From positions 124,001 through 188,000 of the forward strand of contig CAXHUQ010000555.1 in assembly GCA_964020085.1 (NCBI GenBank): a DNA stretch of 64,000 bases. Direction: 5' to 3'. Below are positions 45,770 through 58,216 of this stretch, piece after piece. The notes beneath the pieces are model-generated. The model did no database searches. It was not told where the DNA came from and saw only the letters and a list, made by a program, of their open reading frames with translations. Within the stretch, counting starts at the first letter, position 1; each line of letters begins with the position of its first letter. The DNA is from Micromussa lordhowensis. Its lineage: Eukaryota; Cnidaria; Anthozoa; Scleractinia; Lobophylliidae. Position numbers and translations under genes: made by a program.

Positions 45770-48250
45770 CAAAGACGTTGAATTACTAGAAGGGAAACTT
45801 CGTGACTGTTTGCTGCCTTAGCAATAACGAATTTCAGTGCAGTTGAAGTTCGGCATATAGCTCTGGCTCTACACTTCTTGAATATGTTATTCGGTTTCAA
45901 ACATGCATAGCAGAGCCCTTTTGTTTTTGCGGTCGTCCATAGGCGTTTTATAAACTTATCGCACATAATAGATGTTGCACTTGGCAAAAGAGGCATTCTT
46001 GCTCAACAGACTTCTTTGCTTGAGCTTCCATTTGCGTCTTCGTGTTGTTGTTTTGCTTCTTTCCAGATGATTTTTTCGTTTGTTTCTTAGCATTGCTTTC
46101 TTCGGTACTGCTTGTGGCTAGCACATGATGTCTACCTTTAGACTTTCTGTTCGTGCCACCTTTGTCGCTCTTGTGAGATCTTAAGAAGATACACGGGTTG
46201 CACGCTATATCTGCCTTAGCTGCCAGAAACTTCACTAAAACTTCAAACGATGGAAAGGGGGCAGCCTTTTTGTGGTTTGTTACCATCCGAACCCACTTTC
46301 TCACAATCTATTCAGGCAACTTCTCCTGCATCCGCTTATTTTTCTAACATCACTGAGCAAATCCATGCATGGTTTCACTTTAGAAGCTGCTAAGCACTGG
46401 TGTAAGAAATCCAAAGACTTGCGAAATGCAGCTGAATCACGCAAACGGATCTTCGGGTAACCTTCCAGCTTACCACGAAAAGCACTTTGAATCACGTACG
46501 GATCTCTTAATCTCTTATGGAGTAGCTCCTTTGCTTCGGGGAATGATGAAACGGAACTGTACAGAAAATAGCCTTCTATGCATTCTCGTGACTTACCACC
46601 AAGGTATCTCTTTCTGCGGGCGGTATCTGTTTCTGCTCGATAAAGGTTTCAAAGGCACTCTTCCACGAAGCGTTGTCAAGCGGGTCAACAGAAAACACAG
46701 GGGGTTCTGGAACTAGAATACTACTAACATTAAATTGTGCCGCCAAATCGGTAAGGACCCTTGTACTATGTATAACCGGATCGAAAGAGGAAGTAGCACA
46801 AATTGATGTAGCTTGTTGACTACCTGGTACAAAATGCTGTGGATTAAAACCCGATGACTGAGAAGTACCCAAGGGCTCCTAAGTGTCTCTGGGGGCCAAG
46901 ACGGAAGCATTGTTATAAGGCTGCTGTTGAACGAAGCCCGTAGGCAACCCCACAAAACCTAGTGGTATAGTTACTTAAGACGAAGGCACGAATTGCGGCG
47001 CATCAGAATTCAACCCGAAACCAGAACTGCAAACATCCCGAACTACGGCACTCAAACTTGTCGAGAAAAAAAGGTGTAGCTCTGAAAGAAAGGTAACATC
47101 CCAAATTGGAAACCAAACAGGAGCCATAACGGACGTCACTGGAACTGTTGCTGAAGGAAACGTAAGCGGCCTTGCAGTTTTGATGGTCAACATTGACGAT
47201 GTCACCACAGGACAGCAGTGCTTGTAGGCGGCATCAAAACTAGAGGAACGACTTTATTCGGTGTTCCTGTGGCAGGATCTACACCAGAAAGACCCACCAG
47301 AACTATATTCACGGAGGTCGACGCTGATACAACGGCTGCTGGCGATTGTTTATTTGATACAGTTGTCTTCATCGGCAAAGTGTGGATATAGCTCTCCACT
47401 CGCTGTTCGTCATCCTCCTGCACTTCTGGTAGTTTTATCAGTGTAGTATCTTCATCTTTTCTCTTCATGGCATGAATACATGCTTTTGCCATGTCTCGTT
47501 CCTTTTGTAACTTTAACCCGTTATTCTTGAGCCCTTATTTATATTTTTAACGCTTCATCATGGCTTCTCAGCTGTTGTTCGTGTTTAATGAGTTTCTTAC
47601 TCGGTTCTGTAGTGCCTCAGTTGTATTTCAACCTCTGCTGTCTTGCAGCTGTCTCTAGTGTCATTATCCTTGCAGAGTGACTCGAAGTAGCGGAAGCCTT
47701 AGATGATATTATCGATATTCGTGAACTTGTGGAACTTGTTCTCCAATCTTGCTATATAGATCTTTCCTTAGCTGACGTGCCTCCTCGCGGATATTCCCAA
47801 TAGGCTCCTTTACGACGAAAACCTGCCTCAGAATTTCTGCTGTCCTATCAACGTCCTCTGATAACACGAGAAGAACCTTTCGCTGCTTTGACAGTGTCAA
47901 TATCATCACAGTCAGCTAATAATCACCAATGTCATCAGCCCTACGCCTCCATTTGTTTATAGCTACAGGTAGGTTATTTCTTCGTAGCTCTTGCTGGTAT
48001 TGCTGTCCCGGTCAATTGGTACCCTTGGGCGCACTACTCAATCTGGTTCTAGTTCAATAGGTTGTTTTACGATTGATTCATACGTTGTCGGTTCATCTGC
48101 TGGTTCTGTTGTTTCTATTCCAAGCCCTGCCTCAGCTACACTAACTAATGGCGGGCTAGCTGGTGGAGGGGTCTCAGCCGTATAGACTGTGGGTGTCAGC
48201 TGCCGTTGTAGGTGACACTTTTTTGCTTCTATTTTTTTTACAAAAATCAC
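45770..48250 (-). pseudogene. Decayed BEL gag
   Basis: Pieces in several frames match the Gag of the plus-strand copy. They include an acidic, proline-rich N-terminus (48250-48038), a linker, the DUF1759-type region (near 46700-46300) and a zinc-knuckle region with CYACLKPN near 45900. The start codon aligned with that at 59180 is ATA here (48232-48230). Multiple frameshifts and stops separate the pieces. Confidence 0.85.
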
Positions 48251-49526
48251 AACGTTAGTGCCAGTTGTATGAACCCTTTGAACTCATACACACCTATATA
48301 AAACCTTGAGTTTACTTTACAGCATTCAAATACGCACACAGTAAGGGACAATTAACTCAAATATCTATTATGAACCAATGATCCTTGATTTACACGTATA
48401 AACCGTTTTAGAACCGCTTTTGAATACAACTCACAGTGTACACCTTCAAACCCAAACATATGTAAGAAGCGGATGATCCACGTCTGTTACTTGTGCAAAG
48501 GTTTCCGAAAATCTTCTAGGCAGCTTAACACCGCTATGTTTTGACATAAACGGCATAAAGAACACGTTATGTGTGTTATTTCAACAGTAAAATGCTCACG
48601 ATTACCTCATAATTATGTTTAACACGCTGTGAATACGTTCCAAGTGCCTTTTAATCTATAAGGTATTATCAGCACTCTTTCAAATAATCACTTTCCTTTT
48701 AAAACGTTGTCCCCTTATTGGTTGACAGTAAACCTGAAACATATAAGCTTACGCGCATTTGTACTTTGGTTACAATTAGTTTACCGGTCCCATACGTTAC
48801 ATAGTTATCTACCCGATAAAACTACCAACAAACACTCAAAAATTCACGAACCTTAATAACGCAAAATAACGACCCCTTTGTCTCTGGAATACTTTATTGT
48901 GGGCAGCAGGGATGGGTGTTTCTCTCCGCTAGATGACGTTTGTGGTGCAGGAATGTTGAGCGTAGCAGTCGGTGTAGGTAGCGTTTCCGCGTTGTCAATG
49001 CGCATAGAAGTAGTTGCATAGATGTTCAGTTCATGTAGTCCACTTATTGGCAATTTCGCGATGATTTGTCTATTCTCGTATGTAACAGACTATTCCAGAA
49101 ACGCGGTATTTGATTGCCGCTCAGAGTCTATGATAACAGGATACTTAACCGGAACAGCGTTCTATAGTCTGGTTGTCAATGTAGTTCAAAGCGTTTGTTG
49201 GTTTGACAAATTGCATTTGGTTGTGTATCGCTCTAAGTTGAGATTTCCAAGGTTTCGCGGCATTCATTGGCCGCTCAAAATCTGTAGCATTCAAATAACT
49301 CACATGATCACGAGATGACGTAATGCTGTACATGGTCTTGATCCCCTTGCGAGTCCTCTGAATATCGCAATTATTGCTGCGATAATTGCGTCACAACAAC
49401 ACCCTACAGACGCTGAATGTAGATCACTGTAGTGTATCTGTGTATCAGCTGTTTCAACTAGCTGGAGAATGCGCCTGGTCGAATGTTAGTTGTAAAATGG
49501 TCGTAACTGGTCTCAAAGTTGTTTAC
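48251..49526 (-). other. Leader region of minus-strand BEL element
   Basis: Non-coding sequence between 5' LTR and gag. It carries a near-palindrome (CAATTATTGCTGCGATAATTG, about 49368-49388 on the plus strand, one mismatch) and two copies of GACTTTGAGCGG-type repeats near 49102 and 49254. All have counterparts in the plus-strand element. The primer-binding site was not identified. Confidence 0.7.
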
Positions 49527-50096
49527 TATAACTGCTACCAAGGTAGTCATGAGGAGACGAAATGAGTCGAATCGTTCTCAACTGATCTCTTTTATTTCGA
49601 AACGTCCGTTCGGACTGCAGGACACCGTAAAAAAGCTGCAAATATACAAAACCGAAACACATCTAAGTAGAAATACGAATTTACGGTTCATTGCAACATA
49701 TAAACGTAGTCTATATACACCGAAATGCGGTTTATCAACACCGTTGAACTCAAAACTTATAACAAACATTTACTGCACATTGGGTGCAAATCAAAACTGT
49801 ACATAAACACCCATATTCTGACAAAACCTCGCATTGAACTATTAAAAAAATTACATCAAAATGATCTATAAAATATACGCTAAAAGATTATACATAATCG
49901 TACCTTTTACGCCTCTTGATTAACTTTCAATTTCTACAAATATCCCAATGCTTCGAACAGTGTATTTATTTGTCCAACATGGCGTACACTCTAAGGTGCC
50001 CGGACGTAATCAGGATCGCGATTTGATTGGTCGAAATATATCACCCCACTTCTTTATAAGGGCAATTACCCATAATGCATCTGTGCGCATGTTACA
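49527..50096 (-). repeat. 5' LTR of minus-strand BEL element
   Basis: 570 bp, beginning TGTAAC and ending GTTATA. It contains a TATA element (CTTATAAAG, near 50053-50061) and AATAAA before the conserved TTCGTCTCCT end region. Confidence 0.9.
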
Positions 50097-50101
50097 TTAA
50101 G

Positions 50102-51249
50102 TGCAAGACATGAGCAATCAGTGCGTATTGGTTCAATCTCACGTGTATGCATTGTAAGGGCAGGTCATGTATGCATAATCAGCTTGTGAGCTCCGGTAGG
50201 GAGAGCTGACGGAGCTCAGAAGCATGCAGATTTGAAAAGCATTTGAGTTATAATCGAGACAAAAGATTTATTATCAATTGTGAACAATTCTTATCTATTC
50301 TGTAGTATACTTAAATTGAAATGTTCAATTTAAGCATTACTACTTACAAAATGTGCACACTTTACTAAGACTGCTGTGCCTTTTTTTATGGGGCACCAAA
50401 CCGATGACGAAAACCCTTTTAACGCTATTCATGAGAGAGATTAATAGAAAAAGATTTTGGTAAAAAGGGTTTGGTATTTTGACCATTAATGAAACCTCCT
50501 CGAAGCCGTCTTACCAGGGTAGGGGGATAAGGACGAACAAGAATCCTATGGTGTCAAAATACTCAAACTGTGTATAACTAGGACTTCGATGGATAAAAAC
50601 AAACATGGTGATGATATCTTTATCTGTATAATCTACGCTTGAACATCACTCCTGGTTAGTTGTCAGTTGTTTTTATTGTTACGCATGTGCAAGTCCGTCG
50701 TGTATAAACATTGCATTTCTTTTTCATTATTTTGTGTGGTTTTTTTTTTTCAATTACTTATTTATTTTTCAATCTCTGTTGCCACTTTTGCTGCATAAAA
50801 GGTTCCCTGTTGCACCACTCAGGCTGGTATATGAGACTATCATAAAAAATCAAAACACTCGCCAAGATGTGTCTGTATTTGTAGCCATGATATCTCGGGT
50901 TACCTACACAGCGGAGACGAGATATGTTGTCTGAATGACTACTAATTCGTGTACAACTTTAAACATCATGACCAGCCGTGCATTGCTCCTTCTTTCTTTC
51001 AGCGCTTACCAGTATAACTGGCTGAGCATTTTAGTGGTGCTATGGAACCTTATTCTTTTTGTCCTAACAGGTGCCGATTTGAGGTTTCTCCTCAGGAATC
51101 CCAGAGTCCTATTGGTTTTTATTGGATTTATTGCTCATGTGTTATTTTTAGTTGAGATCTATTCTGTGACACTGAGCCGAGTTGCTTAATTCTGTAATTT
51201 ACCTTTAAGTGTGTACTTGTAAATAGTTGAGTTTTTTACTAGAGGTTAG
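50102..51249. other. Intergenic sequence with hydrophobic ORF
   Basis: An 84-codon plus-strand frame at 50935-51189 is strongly hydrophobic, with three possible membrane segments. It has no recognised homology and no clear promoter or intron context. It is more likely chance than a gene. Nothing else was recognised. Confidence 0.3.
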
Positions 51250-51741
51250 TCTCTATAACATCTCTTATTTGTCAGAATTGAACTCTATTTCCATATGTTT
51301 CTCCCACCTAGCAAGCACATCTAGATATAACTGGAGGACAATCTCTGCTGCTGGCCATCATTCAATATGCGATAGTGTCATCAATTTACGAATTTGTGAG
51401 CACAGACCATCCGACAGGTTGTCTATGAACAGCAAAAACAAGATGGGACCTAATACTTAGCCCTGGAAAAACTTCGTACACTACAGGCGCTACATAGGAA
51501 AAATCACCATCTAACACCAGTCGCTGAGACATGTCGCTTAGAAAAGAGGATATCCACTTGAGATCCATACAACATGACCACGGAATCTGTATCACTCGAG
51601 CATGTACAGTAGTTTCGTATGTGACACTTTGCCAAACGCTTTCGAAAAATCCTTGACGGCAAAGTCTATTTCGTGTATTTCTGACATGTTGGAGGAGAGG
51701 TCATAAACAAATGATACGAACTGGCCTTTGAAGCCATGAAC
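51250..51741 (-). pseudogene. LINE reverse transcriptase fragment (CR1/Jockey-type)
   Basis: Minus-strand frames read DFAVKDFSKAFGKVSHTKLL, then WISSFLSDMSQRLVLDG, IDDTIAY, and WEKHMEIEFNSDK. These match the A, B, C and D blocks of a non-LTR reverse transcriptase (usual forms LDFSKAFDKVPH, WIxSFLxxRxQRVxLDG, FADDT, WxMEFNxxKC). The catalytic ADD is degraded and frames shift at least twice. Confidence 0.85.
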
Positions 51742-52439
51742 CCGTAATTCATTGTCAGTTTAATATCTTGTTATTTTAAAAGTTTTTTCATTAGAAATAA
51801 TGCGCACGGGTTTAAATTGCAAGATTTTTCAAGTTCCGTCGGCTAAAAACCACCTTTTGAGCACGGCAGAGAGGTCTTGGTAGAATCAAATCAAGTGACA
51901 AACGGTGGTCCAGTGGTCTTTGCATAAATAACCCAAAAGCGAATAACCCAGATAGATGTCCAGGGCCACTACCAGCATGGAGAAATGACCATAGGAACTG
52001 AACTTTCTTGAGCTGTCGCTATGTGTTACGTTTTTAGTATACGGGTATAGAATATTATAACTATTATTTCTTGGCTATTAGATGATGGATTAGATGAAGG
52101 ATTAACCCCGGAAAACACCACAGTGATTCAATCATTCGGGTTGCATTCAATGCGAGATGGTCGAGAGGCTTGTTCTGTTGGGTTATGACATCGGATTGGC
52201 CCTAACCAGCGGTAGGATTTCAAGAAACGGTCATGTCTGCTAGTGGAGACTGAACCTTTCTGCTGGGGCGCCTCCCATTATAATGTCAGTTACAGTGTGT
52301 AAAGCCCCGAAAACTGGCGGGAGGAAGGCTGCTGATGAAGCAGGCAGGGCAAGCAGGCATGTGCGGTAGCACGTGTATTACTTATTTATGTTTGAATATA
52401 TTGTAAAACCTGTTGGATTACTAGTACTTGAAAAAAAAT
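51742..52439. other. Intergenic sequence
   Basis: No gene was recognised. The GC-richer stretch at 52130-52390 looks unlike its surroundings and may be a SINE or other repeat, but no clear pol III boxes or target duplications support this. Confidence 0.4.
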
Positions 52440-54140
52440 AATTTCGGAAGTGATTTTATTAAATGGGTAAGACTATGTTATACAAATATTTATAAACAAC
52501 ACAGTAATAAATAACGGTTATACTTCAGGATAGTTCCAAGTTTTCAAAGGTTTCAAAGGAATGAGACAGGGATGCCCTCTGTCGTCTGTCTTGTTTGTAT
52601 TGTGTGTGGAGATATTGGCGCACTCCATAAAGGGTAACAAAGAGATTCGAGGCTTATTATTTGTTTAATTTGGAAATTAAATTATCACAGTTTGCAGATG
52701 ATATGTGCTCTTTTGTAAGTGATGGAAAATCTATAAAATGTCTGTTTGAAACATGTGATGATTTTAGGCAGTTATCTGGATTAACATGTAATAAGGATAA
52801 AAGTCAGATATTATGGCTAGGACCCTGGAAACTTAAAATTGCTGTTCCATGTGGAGCATTGGTATGCCGAGATTCCTGCCACGCACTTGGTACAGCAATC
52901 TCAAAAACAGCCTGAACACACCCAGGTATTGAATCTAAAATCAAAAATAGGCATGATGAAACAGCAATTTTATTTTATGGTCTGGTGGAAGTATGTCATT
53001 AATATGTAGAATTATGATTTCCACATATGTAGGTTTATCTAACTTAATGCATATCATGACAAATATATGCGTAGTTATATCTATTCTTAATAACGTTCAA
53101 AACATTGTGAATAATGTCATATGGAATGGAAAACCAATAACGGTAAAGCAAAAAACTTTGAAGGCAGATTATTCAAATGGTGGTCTTTGAGCACCAGATG
53201 TAGTAGATAAGTACAGATTATATATATTGTCATGGCTGGCAAGGCTTTTTATGGGAGGGAGTTGGATGGCAAGCTTCAGTGAACATATAACCAAGTATGG
53301 AAATTTCTTGCTACTTTTAAAATCAAATTTTGACAACGATTCTCTTAAATCAAAATTTTATAGAGAAATATTTATATTTACAATTTTTAATACGAAGGGG
53401 GATAGTACATACGAATTGGTAACGAGACAATATTCTAGAAAAGACTGGTTTAACAGAGATATAATTTATATAAATGACCTAATGGCGGGCAAAGAATTTC
53501 TATCATATGAGGCTTTCTGTAAAAAATGTTGACCCAATTTTCTTCAGTACTTCAGCATAATAGATGCTATAAAGCAAGAGAGTAAGCCCTTTTTGGGTAT
53601 TGATGAAATAGTTGATGGTGAATTCAGACCAAAGATTGACTTTGCTTTACCTGTAATGACCACCCATGATGGCATAAAGATTAATATAAAAAAGGCTAAA
53701 AGTAGAATTTATTATGACATTTTTATTGAGTATGATTTTGAACATTCAACATACATGAATAAGTTTTGTACAGTCTTGACAATCGACTATGATGTATACC
53801 TAGAAAGTTTTCCGACAGCGCGAAAGCACGTTAAGGAAACGAAATTACAAGTATTTCAATACAAGTTGCTTAATAACATCATTGCCACAAACCAAAATTT
53901 ATTTATTTAGAAACTAAAAGAAAACAAACTCTGTAAGTTTTGTGGTGAAACGGATACGTAAATATACTATTTTTGGGATTGTTCTGAAACTCAAAAGTGG
54001 TTGCAAGAATGTACTAAAATCTGGAGTTACACTAACCAGTCTTCGATATCTCCAAAATTAAATGTTTAATGGGCTGTCAGATAATACTATGAATCATGTG
54101 TTTTTGATCACAAAGTATTATATAAGGAAAACAAAGTTCG
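52440..54140 (+). pseudogene. L1/Tx1-type LINE ORF2, 3' half
   Basis: Plus-strand frames give FGSDFIKWVRLCYTNIY, RQGCPLSSVLFVLCVEILAH, KLSQFADDMCSFV, SGLTCNKDKSQILWLG, then KLQVFQYKLLNNIIATNQNL and the C-terminal zinc-like block CKFCGETDT...FWDC. The order and motifs fit the L1/Tx1 lineage of non-LTR elements. At least four stops or frameshifts are present (for example near 52664, 52913, 53188 and 53530). The 5' part is missing, and no poly(A) tail is obvious. Confidence 0.87.
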
Positions 54141-54610
54141 AATAATGTTGTGATCTTAAGTAATGAATATTAGAAGAAAAACCGCGATTAAGTAGCCAAA
54201 ATTGTTTTTCAAAATGGAGTGAATTCAACCACTTATATACATAGTGCATTATAATGTATAAGAAGTTATAAATGAAACATATTTCTTGTAGGCAAAACTA
54301 ATGTAACAAACCTATTACCAAAGAGTGTTAATCAACCATTTGAATACTCTGCATCCAGTGCGATGTAACTGCTGTGTATTGTCTCACGTCACATAAATGC
54401 GAGAGTGTGAGTGTATGCAAGAAGTGTGAAAGATCAGTACTATTCATTGTCATGTAACTGTCTGATGATAGATAAAAGGCAATACAATTTTCAAAAATCA
54501 AAAAACAAACAAGTGTTTCATTTAGAATTCGCTATGACATGTTCCTGTATTTTGAAATGATTGAGGTCATAGATGCCGGTCTGTCGTTAGCTGGATTATG
54601 GCGATCCCTA
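54141..54610. other. Intergenic sequence
   Basis: Probably the 3' UTR of the LINE to the left in its first part. No other feature was recognised. Confidence 0.4.
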
Positions 54611-54748
54611 ATTCAGGGGCACCCAACGAGCTCATTTTCTATGTAAGCTCAAAACATCTGTTCTGATCTTCCTAGCTATCTAAATCTTGAAATCACTTAA
54701 ATTTTGTTTTACATGGATTATGTTTTTGTTTCAGTTGCTGAAATGGTT

Positions 54749-54948
54749 NNNNNNNNNNNNNNNNNNNNNNNNNNNNNNNNNNNNNNNNNNNNNNNNNNNN
54801 NNNNNNNNNNNNNNNNNNNNNNNNNNNNNNNNNNNNNNNNNNNNNNNNNNNNNNNNNNNNNNNNNNNNNNNNNNNNNNNNNNNNNNNNNNNNNNNNNNNN
54901 NNNNNNNNNNNNNNNNNNNNNNNNNNNNNNNNNNNNNNNNNNNNNNNN
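54749..54948. other. Assembly gap (200 N)
   Basis: A placeholder gap of 200 N inside the long-TIR element, probably caused by its inverted repeats. Confidence 0.99.
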
Positions 54949-54970
54949 TCAAACAAGCTAAATCTTCTTG

Positions 54971-55150
54971 TCATATACTCTGAGTATATGTAAACGATCT
55001 GTCTCTTTTGATTGCATCATTCCCTGCTAGATTCAGTAGAAGGTAGGCTCGTGTTTTTGCTTCAGCTGTTGGATGGACTGCTTCGACGTAGATGTCATAT
55101 TTCAACTCAAACACTCGCCAGTTCTCTGCACAATTTCTTTGAAGCTGAGG
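54971..55150 (-). pseudogene. Ty3/gypsy-like Gag fragment
   Basis: One minus-strand frame reads AENWRVFELKYDIYVEAVHP followed by AKTRAYLLLNLAGNDAIKR up to a TGA at 54973-54971. The pattern W-x-x-F-x-x-x-(Y/F)-D-x-Y ... K-x-A-x-L-L-x-x-(A/G)-G is the usual N-terminal Gag capsid region of Ty3/gypsy elements. It is either an old insertion into the transposon or captured sequence. Confidence 0.65.
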
Positions 55151-55701
55151 ACTTCGTGCTTTCTCAACGCACAGACATCTGACACCATGTAGATAGGGGT
55201 GAGTTGTTAGTTGAGTAGATATGTTAGCAAACAGGAAGGAAAGCAGAACACAGGTTTCAACATAAATTTAAGCAACTTCACAAACTTCAGTTTCAGCGTT
55301 TGTCTGGCTTGGCTTCTGTTTACAACCGGAAGTACAAAAGTTATGCACACAATTATTCTACGAAATAATCTACAATTTTAAAGCTATTCAAATAAATACT
55401 TTGGTATAAACATGTAGACGCTAATACAAATCGATTGTTATATTTAGTTTAAATTTACTTTTTAGAATGGAAGGTAATGAAATGAGGTCAAAATTCAAAT
55501 TTTAAAAATTCAAGGAACTAATTAAAATTAAAGATAAAGATTTGAATATCTTTTGTAAAATTAGTCATTGTAACAGCTGAAACAAAAGCATAAACCATCT
55601 AAATCTAAAGTCTAATGATTTTAAAATTCAGTTTGCTAGAAAGATAAGAAGAGATGTTTTGAGCTTATATAGAAAAATGAGCTCGCTGGGTGCCCCTGAA
55701 T

Positions 55702-57658
55702 ACATAAGCACTTACATCCGAAAGATTTCATACATGTATAGAATGATCCATATTCAAGTTAATTCATAATATATTTCACTTTTATATAGCAATATTGAAA
55801 AAGAAGCAGAGTTTTTGAACGTATTCGTAAGAAACATGATTTTCCTATAGGTACGTAGGGATGAAATTTACCTTAAATCAGACATTAGCTCAAAATTAAG
55901 CAGTATGATTATTATATTGGCTTGAGATATGCATCAATGATATCACGGGCAAACTTTTGAATTCCTTCTCGATTTTTAATATCCTTGATCCGTAAAAGGA
56001 GAAAAAGAAGATAAAAAGCCAAGGTAATCCCAGGTAAATCACAGGCTACCAACACGTCATATATGCAATATATTAAACATATTATATGATAGTGCATCAT
56101 TAACTAAATGTTTGATCACGTTGAAAATTATTGACCGTCTATGGGTAAAATTGGTGAAAACTTGTAAAAATGACACATTTCGGGTAGTTCATACTTGTTG
56201 ATTGAATTTAGGTACAAATATTGAATGTTTTTATTTACAGGAAAAATCTTAAAACAAAACCTAAATACTAGTTGAAAAGAAAATTGTGAAAAGTAAGAGT
56301 TAACCCTTATTAATACAGAAGCTTATCTGAAAATCTACCGTACATTGAGATAAAGATAAAAAATAAGCATATAGCTGTTAACGATGAGTGGTGAGCGATA
56401 ATAAATGATCGTCACTTATTTTTTCGAAACAGCTGTACGAGGCTCAGAGGGTCTTTTCGGACAGCAACCCTTTACCAGAGGGTGCAAAATAGACCTTTAG
56501 GGCTAGCACTGTAAGATGGTACCTGGTTGTAACAGTTACATTACATGATCTTTCTTCAGTACGCCATAGATTGGAATGAACAATAAATTACTTTTGAAGA
56601 AAAATGACTTTTGTCCGAAAATCGATTTCCCTATTTCGCTCAAAAATCTTAAATAAGATGTCTTTTTTAGTGCAATGCAAGCATAGTTAAGGATGATAAA
56701 TGCTTTAATAAACGAATAGGTACTATATAAATAAGTTTCTGCATTATTTTTTGTTTAGAACGGTCTTTGTAAGCAGTTTTAGTTTCCGGTCGGTAAAGAG
56801 TTTCTCGTCCGAAACGACCTCTTGCACCTCGTAGTGTAAAATTGATCACTGTCCATTTCAAAGCCTCTGGTATCAAACACCATGCAGGTCAGTGAATATC
56901 GCCCACAACTGATTTTTTAACGGTCTTTGTAAGTAGATTCAGTTCTTGCCGGTAAAATTTACTCATTCTCTAGTTATATCGTTCACCATTTTTCTGTTTG
57001 CTATATCCGCTTTCCTTAGTTACGTCCCTCGGAGATGACAACATAGCGATAATGGGAGTATTCTGCTATGTTTTATTCTATTCTAAAATATGAAATAATT
57101 CTATTTTGGCTGTGATTTACGAAATAATAATTAATTGGTTGAAAGATCGAAGTACAAGCTAAAACATATTGAATGGAAACGATTGTGCGTGTCTGCGTTT
57201 TGAAGAAATCTGCTTGTACTTTTACTTATATAAATTATTTAGGGAGCGTTTGTGGCCACCTCCGCAGAGGAAAGTTTTAGGTGTCCTACTTTTTTTAAAG
57301 TGCAGAATAAAGGAACGCTTATGGAAAAAATGACTTTTGCATTCTTTAGTCTTATCGTCCACCATTTTTCTGTCTGCTTCATCCGCTTTCCTTAGTGACT
57401 TCCCTTGGAGGTGACAGCTGAGCGATAATGTGAGTATTCTATGTTTTATTCTATTCTAAAACATGAAATAATTCTATTTTACCACGCTGACAGGATACAG
57501 AAGGTATGCATATCGGGAGTGACATTCACTCGGTCACACTTCGATGCGATGGTACACAAGACTCCTTCATGGGGACAAAAGTCTACACCATTCCTGTGGG
57601 AGACATTGTTCGTAAACATCGCCTTCACTTTAACATTTATCCAGATGACAAGCAACTT
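55702..57658. other. Intergenic sequence with direct repeats
   Basis: A segment of about 140 bp occurs at 56964-57107 and again at 57341-57482 (shared core ATCCGCTTTCCTTAGT and TTTTATTCTATTCTAAAA), roughly 85% alike by eye. A shorter pair sharing ACGGTCTTTGTAAG lies near 56759 and 56920. No gene was recognised. Confidence 0.5.
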
Positions 57659-58216
57659 TGTAACAGGTGCGCAGATGCATGACGGGTAATTGCCCTTAAC
57701 TGGAAGTGGGGTGATATTTTCTTGACCAATCAAATCGCGATCCTGATTACATCCGGGCACCTCAGAGTGAGCGCCATGTTGTATAAGAAAACAAGTGATC
57801 GAAAACATTGGGATATTTTGGAAATTTAAAGTTAATTAAGAGGCGATAAAGGTACGATTATATATTATCTTTTAGCGTATATTTTATAGATCATTTTGGT
57901 ATAAATTTTGTAATGATTTGATGCGAGGTTTTGTCAGAATATGGGTGTTTATGTAAAGTTTCGATTTGCACCCAATATGTAGTAAATGTTCGTTATAAGT
58001 TAAGTTTAACGGTGGTGATAAACTGCATTTCGGTGTATACAGAGTACGTTTATATGTTATAATAAACGTATATTCGTATTTTTACTAAGGAATGTTTCGG
58101 ATTTGTATTCTTGCAGTTTTTCACGGTGTCCTCCGGACGTTTCGAAAATAAAAGGCATCAGTTGAGAACTCTTCGTCTCATTTCGTCTCCTAACGTCTAC
58201 ATCGGTAGCCGTTATA
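57659..58216 (+). repeat. 5' LTR of plus-strand BEL element
   Basis: 558 bp from TGTAAC to GTTATA. AATAAA lies at 58147-58152. The TATA element found in the minus-strand copy (CTTATAAAG) is changed to CTTAACTGG here (about 57695-57703). Confidence 0.88.

Larger units (their letters stand above)
41051..50096 (-). mobile_element. BEL/Pao LTR retrotransposon, complete but decayed
   Basis: The 9046-bp element is flanked by a perfect 5-bp target duplication, TTAAG (41046-41050 and 50097-50101). Minus-strand order is 5' LTR, leader, gag, protease, reverse transcriptase, RNase H, integrase, 3' LTR, which is standard for BEL/Pao. All coding regions carry frameshifts and stops, so it cannot act on its own. 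It belongs to the same family as the element starting at 57659. The two agree closely over the LTR ends and all domains. Confidence 0.93.
54611..55701. mobile_element. Long-TIR transposon containing Gag-like fragment
   Basis: Both ends start ATTCAGGGGCACCCARCGAG and match in inverted orientation for at least 130 bp. The left arm runs from 54611 to the gap at 54749 and the right arm from 55701 back to about 55565. The interior holds an assembly gap and a minus-strand Ty3/gypsy-like Gag fragment (54971-55150). No transposase is visible, although the gap could hide sequence. The CAGGGGC ends recall hAT-type elements, while the long arms recall Mutator or foldback elements. No target duplication is clear, so the class is open. 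Confidence 0.75.

Noticed and set aside
50935..51189. Small membrane protein gene
   Set aside because: The frame is hydrophobic but short, without homology, splice sites, a poly(A) signal or a conserved context. It is kept only as a note in the intergenic entry.
52130..52390. Candidate tRNA-Leu/Ser-derived SINE
   Set aside because: A weak box A-like stretch was seen, but the putative box B is a poor match and there is no tail or target duplication.
57441..57808. Frames on both strands just before and within the BEL 5' LTR
   Set aside because: They cross the LTR boundary at 57659 and have no domain-like content.
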